From Parasphingorhabdus sp. (GTDB lineage Bacteria > Pseudomonadota > Alphaproteobacteria > Sphingomonadales > Sphingomonadaceae), in contig JAUCYS010000007.1 in assembly GCA_030373505.1 (NCBI GenBank), forward strand, positions 116,830 to 180,829: 64,000 nt of DNA. The letters are read 5' to 3'. The position numbers and the translations under genes were made by a program. Of the stretch, positions 46,396-54,761 are shown piece after piece; position 1 is the stretch's first letter; each line of letters begins with the position of its first letter. The notes beneath the pieces are model-generated. The model was not told the DNA's origin. It did not search any database and saw only the letters and a list, made by a program, of their open reading frames with translations.

Positions 46396-47333
46396 TTGTT
46401 GCGTTGGCAGGTGGCGTAGGCGGGGCGCGGCTCGCCAACGGGCTGGCGGCGGTCCTGCCTCCGGAGCAACTGCTGATCGCCGTCAATACAGGCGATGATT
46501 TCGAGCATATGAGCCTGACCATCTGCCCGGATATTGATACTGTGACATATACTCTGGCCGGTCTCAACGACCGAGCGCGCGGATGGGGCGTCAAGGACGA
46601 AACCTGGTCTTTCATGGACAGTGTGAAGAAGCTGGGCGGCCCTGACTGGTTTGCGCTGGGCGACCGTGACCTTGCCAAGCATGTCTTGCGCACCGAGCGT
46701 CTGCAGCAGGGGGAAAGCCTGAGCGCAATCACCCTGGATATTGCGCGGGCTTGCGGGGTCGCTCATCCCATCGTGCCGATGAGCGATGACGCGGTTCGCT
46801 CGATAGTCATTACCGACGAAGGCGAGATGGCTTTTCAGAACTATTTCGTCCGTCGCCGTTGTGAGCCAGTCTTTCGCGGCATACGCTTTGAAGGTGCGGA
46901 TATCGCGCGCCCGTCACCTGCACTGATCGCCGCGCTTGCCGATCCGCAGCTTGAGGCAGTGATCATCTGTCCATCCAACCCGGTGCTGAGCATCGGTCCG
47001 ATTCTGGCGATACCTGCAATCGCGAAAGCCTTGTGTGATTGCGCGGCCCCCTGTGTCGCAGTTTCGCCGTTCATCGGTGAAGAAGCGGTCAAAGGACCGG
47101 CGGCGAAGATCATGCGTGAACTGGGCATTGAGCCGGGCGCGGCTGCGCTGGTTTCACCCTATGCTGGAATCGTCGATGGGATATTGTGTGATTTGGACGA
47201 CCCCGCAGCCGGTATGACGATTGACGGAGTGAAGATGGTTGCAACCGACACGTTCATGCGGGACGACGCTGGTCAACAGAGACTGGCGCGTGAATCCATT
47301 GACTTTGCGGTTTCACTGCAGAGGACGGTATGA
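46392..47333 (+). CDS. cofD: F420 2-phospho-L-lactate-type transferase (CofD/FbiA)
   Basis: 313 aa. Joins FO with the GDP-activated three-carbon unit to make F420-0 or dehydro-F420-0. MIVALAGGVGGARLANGLA at the N-terminus, NTGDDFEHMSLTICPDIDT, and CPSNPVLSIGPILAIP. Start is GTG at 46392, overlapping the cofE stop (GTGA). Confidence 0.95.
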   Translation: MIVALAGGVGGARLANGLAAVLPPEQLLIAVNTGDDFEHMSLTICPDIDTVTYTLAGLNDRARGWGVKDETWSFMDSVKKLGGPDWFALGDRDLAKHVLRTERLQQGESLSAITLDIARACGVAHPIVPMSDDAVRSIVITDEGEMAFQNYFVRRRCEPVFRGIRFEGADIARPSPALIAALADPQLEAVIICPSNPVLSIGPILAIPAIAKALCDCAAPCVAVSPFIGEEAVKGPAAKIMRELGIEPGAAALVSPYAGIVDGILCDLDDPAAGMTIDGVKMVATDTFMRDDAGQQRLARESIDFAVSLQRTV

Positions 47334-47971
47334 ATATCAACATCATCATCCCCATTCGTCCTTCGGAGGAAGGCAAGTCCCGCCTTGCCGGAGCGATGGA
47401 TCCTGCTGCTCGGGCCCTGTTGATCGAACGGATGTTCCGGCATGTGCTTATTGTCGCGCTCGACTTTGCAGGGCCGGCTCGCTGTCATGTGGTCAGCCGC
47501 AGCTCCTTGTTTCTTGATCTCGCCAAGAAAAGCGGAGCAAATCTCGTCCACGAAACGGGTTTCGGCCTCAATGAGAGCTTGACTGAAGCTGCCTCCGGGG
47601 TGTCGCCGGATTTGCCGGTGCTTGCAATGCATGCCGATCTGCCTTTTCTGACGACAGGCGATCTCGCTGACTTGGCACGGGCCCTTCGTAATGCCGATGT
47701 GGTTGCCGCAAGCGACCATGCCGGATTAGGCACCAACGCCCTTTTGCTGCGCCGTCCGGGCCTCATCCCTTATGCGTTCGGCGAAAACAGTCTGGCACGG
47801 CATCGCGCATTGGCGGAAGGCAACGGCCTGCGGTTCGCTCAAGTCACGAGCCCCGGCCTTGCTACCGACATTGACGAGCCGGCGGATCTTGCCCGACTGA
47901 GCGATGAAATGCTCAGCTCAGTCTGTGGGCCAGACCGGGAACGTCAGCCAAGGCGCGAAGCATGTCATTAA
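47330..47971 (+). CDS. cofC: F420 guanylyltransferase (CofC/FbiD)
   Basis: 213 aa nucleotidyltransferase charging phosphoenolpyruvate, 2-phospholactate or 3-phosphoglycerate with GTP for CofD. IIIPIRPSEEGKSRLAGAM at the N-terminus and MHADLPFLTTGDLADLA are family features. Which three-carbon acid is used cannot be read by eye. ATG overlaps the cofD stop (ATGA). Its last 59 nt overlap the convergent DUF2889 gene. Confidence 0.93.
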   Translation: MNINIIIPIRPSEEGKSRLAGAMDPAARALLIERMFRHVLIVALDFAGPARCHVVSRSSLFLDLAKKSGANLVHETGFGLNESLTEAASGVSPDLPVLAMHADLPFLTTGDLADLARALRNADVVAASDHAGLGTNALLLRRPGLIPYAFGENSLARHRALAEGNGLRFAQVTSPGLATDIDEPADLARLSDEMLSSVCGPDRERQPRREACH

Positions 47972-48932
47972 GGTGCGTACAGCCGTGCGTTGAGGGCAGC
48001 GTTTCGATTACGCTTTCGCGAAATTTGGTGACATCTCTGCCGATCATTCGCGTCGCCTTGACAACGGCTCCCGGACATTCCCGAAACGGGAGGATATGCG
48101 GCACCGCTTTCAGCGCGACGAGGCGATTGGTGGCTGCGTCAATATCTGCAAACAGGCGGTATTCATGCACCGCGCTGCGACCTCCGTCGGGGTCCGATCC
48201 GCTGTCCTGAAACGAAGCATCAACCTTGATCATCCCGGCTTCACGCCAAAGGTCGATCTGTCTGCTGCGGCGCGTCTGTGGCCCTTGCTGGTGCGGCATT
48301 GCATGCCAGCCAGATTCATCATCAGGATGCACCAGCGCACCGACCCGGGCGCTGGACTGATTGTGCAGATTGGGCGTGCCATCGGCATGCATGGAACTCG
48401 ATCCCTCGGCAAAGCCGGTGCAGATATTCAGCATCCGGTTTGTCTTGTCTACGTTCGCTCGAAGGGTCGCGTTGTTCGATTTGGCTAGCCAGTCATTGGA
48501 CCAGCGCGACCAGATCCATTCCGCCACGAGGCTTGCCCCGGCATAATCGTCGAGAATCTGGAACAGAGGGCCACCGCGCATCTCACTGAGCTTTTCATTC
48601 AGCGCCCGGCGGCTTGCGCCGCCTGCCCGGACGCCAACCATTTCCGCGAGACGGGGGTGGGCAGGTGTTGCCTCGATCGCCATGATCTGACGCGCGGGAG
48701 ATACCAGAAGGCAATAGTTTGCCTTATCTATGACCGACGCATCACCGCCATCTGCCGGGGTGAGCAAGTCACGCGCACGCCCGGTCATTTGCCAGTGCTG
48801 CCCGAGGCCATCGGGCCATTCGCTGTCGATAGTGGTTGTACGACGAACAGATCCGGGTCGTCGCAGCGGTGCATGGCCAGCGCTTTGCCGGGCGAGAGGG
48901 AATTGCGGCGGGCGTGCAGGTTGGTCGGTCAC
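47913..48932 (-). CDS. DUF2889 family protein
   Basis: 339 aa, function unknown. Recognised from PLRRPGSVRRTTTIDSEWP near the N-terminus and the terminal TLPSTHGCTHLNDMLRALAD. Conserved His and Cys (HGCTHLND) could bind a metal. GTG start at 48932 overlaps the stop of the amidohydrolase (TAGTG), so it is coupled to this operon. Last gene of the 54368-47913 unit and convergent with cofC. Confidence 0.82.
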   Translation of the reverse strand: MTDQPARPPQFPLARQSAGHAPLRRPGSVRRTTTIDSEWPDGLGQHWQMTGRARDLLTPADGGDASVIDKANYCLLVSPARQIMAIEATPAHPRLAEMVGVRAGGASRRALNEKLSEMRGGPLFQILDDYAGASLVAEWIWSRWSNDWLAKSNNATLRANVDKTNRMLNICTGFAEGSSSMHADGTPNLHNQSSARVGALVHPDDESGWHAMPHQQGPQTRRSRQIDLWREAGMIKVDASFQDSGSDPDGGRSAVHEYRLFADIDAATNRLVALKAVPHILPFRECPGAVVKATRMIGRDVTKFRESVIETLPSTHGCTHLNDMLRALADVPGLAHRLS

Positions 48933-50257
48933 TATAAATGCCTTTCCTGTTCCCGTCCGGCGATGAATGTCCTCCTGACCCGGTCAGCGTCGAGATCAGC
49001 CAGCACATCCGCCATGCCTCCTTCGCACAGGATGAGGTCCGCAGGTTCGTTTACAGCAAGTTCGCCGTTACAGTAGAGCATCAGGGCCGCGCGCGCCGGA
49101 ATGCTTTCGTCTCCGGTGATGCGCTTGCCCTGCGACGTCAGCCGATCGCGTGCGCTGCGCATCCCAAGCCACGGATCGACCGAGGCATAGGGCGCATCCG
49201 ATCCCGCCAGCATCTTGATTCCGCCAGAAAGCAGCGACCCAATGCGATAAAGGTCCGACCCATCTTCGATCTCCTCGACATAACGATCCCCCCGATCATG
49301 CAGAAAGGCTGGGTTTGTCACGACCGTCAGCCCGAGCTCGGCAATCATCGGAATGATGTCCTCGGGGATAAGGCTACCATGTTCGATCCGGTCACCGGTC
49401 TTTACTCCGCCCGCGGTGTCCAGTGCCGCGAGAAATATCAGTAACTCCGCCTCTGTCACACAATGGGCTGCAACATTTCTTTCCATCATCCGCGCCCCGC
49501 GGATGCGTGCGGCAAGGGCATCCGGCGATGGCGGATCACGCTCGTCGATCAGCAGCTTGAGCGGGCCAAGGGCATAGCCCGCGCCCGACGCAAGCGCTTC
49601 TGACCCCATGATCGTGAGCCGCTGCTGAATCCCTTCGGACAGGATTTGCGCCTCGTCCGGCCCGTTGGCCGCGCTCGCATCCGTCAATGCGGTCAGACCA
49701 AGATTCGCCAAATCCTTTCCCAATCCGGCCAGATCAAGTGCCAGTCGCGGGATATGAAGCCCCAGCCAGCGATCCTCGCGCCAGAAGCGACCCGTTGACG
49801 CTCCGTTTTCGTCCCGCTCTGCACCGGCCGGCAATTCATGTTGGTTGAGCAGTGCCAAGGCCGCCGAATTGAGTATCCATAATGCCCCGGTACGATCCTG
49901 TATCCGCAACGGACGATCAGGCAGCCAGCGGTCAAGCGCTGCGGCATCGGGCAGGCCGCTTGCGCGTTCATCATAGCCGACGGCACGGATAAATGGTGCC
50001 GACGATGCGGCGAGGCGTCGGGCGATTTCGGTCTCGTCCAGCACGCCGGTCAGATCAACCGACTGTCGCCTGGCTGCGAGCGCAAGGATGTGGAGGTGGT
50101 GATCATGGAGGCCGGGAAGCAATGTGCCGCCGCGTCCGTCCACCTCATCGCCGCCGCGCGGCAGCCCCTGGCCAATGGCGGCGATGCGCCCTTCTGACAG
50201 CGCGACATCAGTCAGTCCTTCGCCCCAGGGCCGCACATTGCGCAGAATCAGCGTCAT
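48932..50257 (-). CDS. Amidohydrolase, YtcJ-like
   Basis: 441 aa from the ATG at 50257, which overlaps the CoA transferase stop (ATGA). LPGLHDHHLHILALAARRQ holds the metal HxH motif; GDRIEHGSLI and GSDAPYASVDPWLGM hold the remaining ligands. Members act on amide or urethane bonds of xenobiotics and on unknown substrates. Coupled to the preceding CoA transferase. Confidence 0.88.
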   Translation of the reverse strand: MTLILRNVRPWGEGLTDVALSEGRIAAIGQGLPRGGDEVDGRGGTLLPGLHDHHLHILALAARRQSVDLTGVLDETEIARRLAASSAPFIRAVGYDERASGLPDAAALDRWLPDRPLRIQDRTGALWILNSAALALLNQHELPAGAERDENGASTGRFWREDRWLGLHIPRLALDLAGLGKDLANLGLTALTDASAANGPDEAQILSEGIQQRLTIMGSEALASGAGYALGPLKLLIDERDPPSPDALAARIRGARMMERNVAAHCVTEAELLIFLAALDTAGGVKTGDRIEHGSLIPEDIIPMIAELGLTVVTNPAFLHDRGDRYVEEIEDGSDLYRIGSLLSGGIKMLAGSDAPYASVDPWLGMRSARDRLTSQGKRITGDESIPARAALMLYCNGELAVNEPADLILCEGGMADVLADLDADRVRRTFIAGREQERHL

Positions 50258-51156
50258 TGCGCTGCCGCATAGGCTGCCGCGACACGGGCCATTGCCATGT
50301 CGATCAGGCCGGTGGCTCCGGCGAGCACCGCGAGCGCTGCCTCCAGCCCGGTCAGAGGGTCGGCAAGCGCATCGCCGCGAAAACGGGGTTTCCCATCCTG
50401 CCAGCCGGTCAGTCCGCCGGCCACCGCACAATCGTCTCCGAACCCGACCCGATCACTGTTCCAGCCATGAGCGGTGATTGCGACCCATATTTTGTCCTGC
50501 AGCTTTTCAGGCTCCAACCCGAGGCGCCCAAGCGCGTCCGCACGAGCGCTTGTCACCAGAATATCAGCCTGCTCCATCTCCTCCAGCAAGGCCGCTTTGC
50601 CCGCATCTGTCCGCAAATCCAGCGCGAGGCGGGTCTTGCCGCCATTGATTCGCGCATTGAGCAGGGGAGAGGAATGCGGTGTCGGATCAGGTCGGCCGAT
50701 GCTTTCGATCCGCACCACCTCTGCCCCTGCGCGCGCCAGCAAGCCTGCGCAGAGTGGCCCTGCCCACAAGGCAGAGATATCGAGAACCCTGCCGGAAATT
50801 TTCGTTGCGACGGAGTTGCGCAGCGCCAGCGGTTTCGACTCGCCCAGACGCGCGCCCGGCAGTTGCAATTCGGCCGCTTGTTCGAGAAATGCCTCTGCAG
50901 TGAGGGTAAGGGTCTTTTCTTCCAGAATCTCCCATACCGTGGCATCATCCATTCCGTAATATGCGGAGACAAGGGCACGGTCATCCTCGCGCGCAAGGTT
51001 CAACGCAACCCAGCCGTCGTTCGTTTCTAGCAACCGGCAATGGCGATTGGCGGAGTAAATTCCCGGCTTATCCAGACCCCCCGCGGCGTCACGCTGAAGC
51101 AACCATGCTGCATCCAGACCAAGCAGTCCGGCACGTTCGGCGAGCAGCGCCTTCAT
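50254..51156 (-). CDS. CaiB/BaiF-like CoA transferase with permuted lobe order
   Basis: 300 aa from the ATG at 51156 (family usually about 400 aa). The first 120 residues (HCRLLETNDGWVALNLARED onward) match the usual C-terminal lobe, while the usual N-terminal lobe comes after it: SGRVLDISALWAGPLCAGLL, ARAGAEVVRIES, and then GDALADPLTGLEAALAVLAG at the very end. ATGA overlaps couple it to its neighbours on both sides. It may be a working circular permutant, or a pseudo-enzyme subunit of the upstream hydratase. Confidence 0.8.
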   Translation of the reverse strand: MKALLAERAGLLGLDAAWLLQRDAAGGLDKPGIYSANRHCRLLETNDGWVALNLAREDDRALVSAYYGMDDATVWEILEEKTLTLTAEAFLEQAAELQLPGARLGESKPLALRNSVATKISGRVLDISALWAGPLCAGLLARAGAEVVRIESIGRPDPTPHSSPLLNARINGGKTRLALDLRTDAGKAALLEEMEQADILVTSARADALGRLGLEPEKLQDKIWVAITAHGWNSDRVGFGDDCAVAGGLTGWQDGKPRFRGDALADPLTGLEAALAVLAGATGLIDMAMARVAAAYAAAQ

Positions 51157-52124
51157 GGCTCCAGCCGGTGGAAAAGGCCCCAATCCAAGGCTTGACTGGC
51201 TCCAAGGCGGAAACCGCCAAGTGCCAGCCAGAACAGCCGGTGCCGCCCGATTGCGCGGGCGATGCTTACAGTGCCACCCGCTCCGGGGATCAGGCCCATG
51301 CTGAGCTCGGGAAGCTGAACAATGGTCTCGGGTGTGGCAATGCGGCGCGCGGCGGCGGCCGGCACTTCGATACCCGAACCAACGCACAGACCGTGAACCT
51401 GCGCTTCAGCACGGTCACCAAGCCGATGGAGCAATAACGCCGCTGAACGCAGGACACGGATGACATGCGCTTGCGCTATATCAGGCGTTGAACCAAATTC
51501 GGGCAAGTGGCCGCCGGTTGAAAAGCATTTGCCTTCTCCCCGGAGCGTGAGCCGAGGCATGGAAGGATCGTCGATAACTGCGGAGAGGCCCTCAAATAGC
51601 GCATCGCGCATGGTTGCCGTCATCGCATTGCGGTTTCCGGGCGATGCCAGCACGAGCGTTACATCGTCATCCTCTCGTTCATAGCGGACGGGTTCATGCG
51701 CCGTCGCTACGTTCCCGTGCCCCTTCACCGAAGCGCGCCAGCGTTTGAATTCTGCGCTGCCGAGCAGGGAGGAATAAGCCAGTGACTCCAGTTCCAGCGC
51801 CGCCTCGAACGAAAGCCCTTCTCCCAGCCTTAGCAACCGGGCCAACATCGCTGTCGCAACAGGGGCCGACGCTGCTGTGGTGGCAGCGATGCGTAGCTGC
51901 GCTTCGATACGCTCCGGTGCGACGCTGACCCACGGTCTTGGTGCTGCGCTGCGGGTGGTGACCAGTGCCGCGAACGCTTCGGGATCAAAGTCGGGCAGCA
52001 ACCCTGCGCGGTCGATCAGGACCGCTGCACCGAACAGGCATGCCCTGTCGCCCGCATCCGGGTCTTCGGTGAAGCTTACCGGGCTGCCGACAAGCGGTCC
52101 CAATTCGTCAAAGCCGTTGCTCAA
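51153..52124 (-). CDS. Enoyl-CoA hydratase family protein with N-terminal helical extension (permuted-looking)
   Basis: 323 aa; start is TTG at 52124, overlapping the previous stop (TTGA). The crotonase core starts late, about residue 140 (VRYEREDDDVTLVLASPGN), with GEGKCFSTGGHLPEFG and GLCVGSGIEVPAAAARRIA, and stops at ALDWGLFHRLEP, without the usual C-terminal helices. Those helices seem to lie at the N-terminus instead (LRLGEGLSFEAALELESLAY, then SSLLGSAEFKRW). Adjacent to the permuted CoA transferase. Confidence 0.82.
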   Translation of the reverse strand: MSNGFDELGPLVGSPVSFTEDPDAGDRACLFGAAVLIDRAGLLPDFDPEAFAALVTTRSAAPRPWVSVAPERIEAQLRIAATTAASAPVATAMLARLLRLGEGLSFEAALELESLAYSSLLGSAEFKRWRASVKGHGNVATAHEPVRYEREDDDVTLVLASPGNRNAMTATMRDALFEGLSAVIDDPSMPRLTLRGEGKCFSTGGHLPEFGSTPDIAQAHVIRVLRSAALLLHRLGDRAEAQVHGLCVGSGIEVPAAAARRIATPETIVQLPELSMGLIPGAGGTVSIARAIGRHRLFWLALGGFRLGASQALDWGLFHRLEP

Positions 52125-52549
52125 AATTGGGCAGCCAGCCCCGCCGCCTCGATGCCCGCAATAGCACATAACTCATCGTTGTCGGATGTGTCACCGGTTA
52201 CGCCGACAGCGCCCAATGGAAATCCGTCTTCATCAATGACTACCAATCCGCCCGCTGCCGGAACGATGCCAGCCGGAGAGATAGAACCCAGCGATGCCAT
52301 GAATGTCGGGCGCTCCGCTGCCATATCGCCGATTTTCCGGCTCGACATGCCAAGCGCCAGAGCGCCTGCGGCTTTGCCGATGGCAATTTGCGCGCGCATG
52401 AGAGAGGCGCAGTCTTCGCGCTCGAAAGCGACCAGATGGCCGCCCGGATCCAGTACGGCGACGCTAAGCGGCTTTAGTTCCAACTCGCCACCTTTGGAGC
52501 AGGCCGCGTCTATGATTGTCTTGGCTTGAGCCTGAGTAATCCGGTTCAT
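52121..52549 (-). CDS. GlcG/HbpS-like heme-binding domain protein
   Basis: 142 aa from the ATG at 52549 with GGAGA upstream. PF03928-type: ITQAQAKTIIDAACSKGGE, LSVAVLDPGGHLVAFERED and the terminal GAVGVTGDTSDNDELCAIAG. Members bind heme or act as small enzymes/carriers in catabolic operons; the role here is not known. Overlaps the hydratase start. Confidence 0.87.
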   Translation of the reverse strand: MNRITQAQAKTIIDAACSKGGELELKPLSVAVLDPGGHLVAFEREDCASLMRAQIAIGKAAGALALGMSSRKIGDMAAERPTFMASLGSISPAGIVPAAGGLVVIDEDGFPLGAVGVTGDTSDNDELCAIAGIEAAGLAAQF

Positions 52550-52562
52550 AGAGTCTCCAATC

Positions 52563-54062
52563 TTAGTCAACGAGCATCTTCTTCACTTCGCGTCGCATCA
52601 GTTTGCCCATTTCATTGTAAGGTAGGTCTTGCAGGAAGGCGATCTGGTCCGGCACGCGCGAGGAACGCAGCCGATCCCGGATCAGATCTTTCAGTTCCTG
52701 ATCAGTGGGCCGTGCTTTCATGTCCCGAAGGACTACGGCTATTCCGATAGCTTCACCCCACTCAACGGACGGGATGGCGCAAGCGCAGGCATCGGCAACC
52801 GCCGGGTGTGTCAACAATACATCCTCAATTTCGCCGGGCGAAATATTCTCGCCGCCGCGCACGATCACATCATCCGCACGGCCCGACAGAAAAAGATAGC
52901 CCTCCTCATCCATGAAGCCGGCATCCCGGGTCGGAAACCACCCGCCGTCGTCAAGCGCACTTTTTCCCCGATACTCGCCGGAGACCTGTTCACCGCGAAC
53001 ATAGATCTCACCTGTTTCATTGGGCGGCAGGACCTGCCCGTTCTCATCGCGGATTTCGATCTCGACAGTCGGCAGTGGCTGGCCCAGCGAGCCAAGGCGC
53101 GCCTGAACCTTTGGATCGTCCGAGGCCAGGGCGGCACGGTGGTCTTCGGGTCCGAGCAGCGCGATGGTAGAACTGGTTTCGGTCAAACCATAGGCGTTGG
53201 TAAAGTTGACATCGGGGAACATCCCCAATGCTTTGCGGATCACTTCCAGTGGCATTTTCCCGCCGCCATAAGCGATAGCCCTGAGGCTGCTGATGTCGGT
53301 TTCAGCGCCGCTTGCCAGCGTATCGATGATGCGCGCCAACATGGTTGGTACGACAAATGCGTTCGTGACCTGTTCGGTTTCGATCAGCGACAGCCAGTCC
53401 GTCGGAGCAAAGGCGGGAAGCATGACGATCCGTCGTCCGGCATAGATTGAGCTCATGAGTGCCGAAATGCCCGCAATATGATATGGCGGAACGACAACCA
53501 GCGATGCTTCATCCTCTCCGGCAGAACCGAATTCCACCGAGTTGAGGATATATCCGAGCAGGTTCGAATGGCGCAGGATTGCTGCTTTCGGTGCGGCGGT
53601 GGTGCCACTGGTGAACAACTGGACGGCAATGTCTTCGGCCAGGTTTTCATCGACGGATGCCCTGTTTTGTAGCGATTCGAGAGCCTTGGCCGCGAACTTG
53701 TCCCGAGAGTAGGCGATATGCCCCTGGCTACCGGCAATCCGCATCACCCGTGTTTCGTCGCCAATCACCAGTGCAGGCGCAATGCGTTGCAGCAATGCGG
53801 CAAGCTCGCCATCGGCAAGCCTGTAGTTGAGCGGGCAATAAGGCAGACCCGCCAATGCTGCGCCAAACAGGGCGATTACCGCAGCCTCGCACGACTCATC
53901 AAGTAATGAAACATACTGGGCACCGCTTTGCCGGATCAGCACGGATGCGCCGCGAGCCGCGTCCAGCAGTTCGGCGTAGGTCCAGCGCTGGCCGTCACAC
54001 ACAAGACCGACCCGATCCGGAAACATCTCAGCGGCCATTTCGAGAAGGAGCGATATATTCAT
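52563..54062 (-). CDS. Acyl-CoA synthetase (AMP-dependent ligase)
   Basis: 499 aa ANL-superfamily enzyme that activates a carboxylic acid with ATP and CoA. P-loop LFTSGTTAAPKAAILRHSN (about residues 165-185), NAYGLTETSSTIALLGPED, GRADDVIVRGGENISPGEIE and the C-terminal catalytic Lys in NEMGKLMRREVKKML. Likely activates the acid made by the alcohol and aldehyde dehydrogenases encoded further on. 16 nt from the small gene upstream. Confidence 0.93.
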   Translation of the reverse strand: MNISLLLEMAAEMFPDRVGLVCDGQRWTYAELLDAARGASVLIRQSGAQYVSLLDESCEAAVIALFGAALAGLPYCPLNYRLADGELAALLQRIAPALVIGDETRVMRIAGSQGHIAYSRDKFAAKALESLQNRASVDENLAEDIAVQLFTSGTTAAPKAAILRHSNLLGYILNSVEFGSAGEDEASLVVVPPYHIAGISALMSSIYAGRRIVMLPAFAPTDWLSLIETEQVTNAFVVPTMLARIIDTLASGAETDISSLRAIAYGGGKMPLEVIRKALGMFPDVNFTNAYGLTETSSTIALLGPEDHRAALASDDPKVQARLGSLGQPLPTVEIEIRDENGQVLPPNETGEIYVRGEQVSGEYRGKSALDDGGWFPTRDAGFMDEEGYLFLSGRADDVIVRGGENISPGEIEDVLLTHPAVADACACAIPSVEWGEAIGIAVVLRDMKARPTDQELKDLIRDRLRSSRVPDQIAFLQDLPYNEMGKLMRREVKKMLVD

Positions 54063-54077
54063 TACCGGATGCCGCGA

Positions 54078-54368
54078 TCAATCCGAGGCTGGAAGAGGTT
54101 TTGCATCCTTGATGGCGAGCGAGACGCCGTCGATCGCGAGCGAGCCTTTGCCAGCTTTAATGCATAGCAATTCGCACGTGCTTTCGGCATCGACATATCG
54201 TTTGCCCATCAGGGTGCCATTGGCGTGTTCGGCGTTCAAGGTTCCGAGCGTGGCCGGCTTGGTCTCTGCCATCGGTATGCCACCACACTCAACGACGTCC
54301 GCATCGCAATGAATGACCATGACTTCAGTGTCACAAACCGCACTTTTTAAACGAATTCCTGATTTCAT
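54078..54368 (-). CDS. Small conserved protein upstream of the acyl-CoA synthetase
   Basis: 96 aa from the ATG at 54368, with GGGAG 8 nt upstream. Contains LKSAVCDTEVMVI, VECGGIPMAE and ELLCIKAGKGSLAIDGVSLA, ending AKPLPASD. I have seen this pattern with acyl-CoA synthetase genes in actinobacteria, but I know no function; the spaced Cys (VCDTE, CGG, LLC) could bind a metal. First gene of the operon. Confidence 0.72.
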   Translation of the reverse strand: MKSGIRLKSAVCDTEVMVIHCDADVVECGGIPMAETKPATLGTLNAEHANGTLMGKRYVDAESTCELLCIKAGKGSLAIDGVSLAIKDAKPLPASD

Positions 54369-54761
54369 CAGGGTTGCTCCCATCTGGCGCCCTGCGCCGA
54401 AATTGTTCTTCAAACTGAACTGTGAATCGGTCAGGCGAAATTATGGGTAGCTATCAAGTCGGTGTTGCGAGGGAGGCGCAACAGCTGCTTCAAGCATGTT
54501 GCTCAACACCATGAGGGTCAAAAAATCCTTGCACATAATAGCTACCAAACCGATTATTCAGCCTCAATAAAATAGGATATCGCATCCCCGATTTCCCCTA
54601 CCAGATTTGAGAGAAATCAGCGCGTTACGTGACCCCCGCTTCCCCGTGTTGCGCTGGATGAGGCAGCAGGGGTAAAACCGGATGGGGTTGAAGGCGACCT
54701 GCGGATATGCCAACAAGCGGGAAGCAAGTGCAATGTATGTTGGTGGTTTCTGACTGTACAG
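54369..54761. other. 393-bp divergent control region (operon 54368-47913 / GntR gene)
   Basis: No gene seen. Contains an exact inverted pair GGTAGCTAT (54446-54454) and ATAGCTACC (54538-54546), 83 bp apart, and between them TTGCAC (54529-54534) with a 17-bp spacer to GATTAT (54552-54557), a weak promoter pointing to the GntR gene. The pair could be half-sites for the regulator encoded at 54762. Confidence 0.4.
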
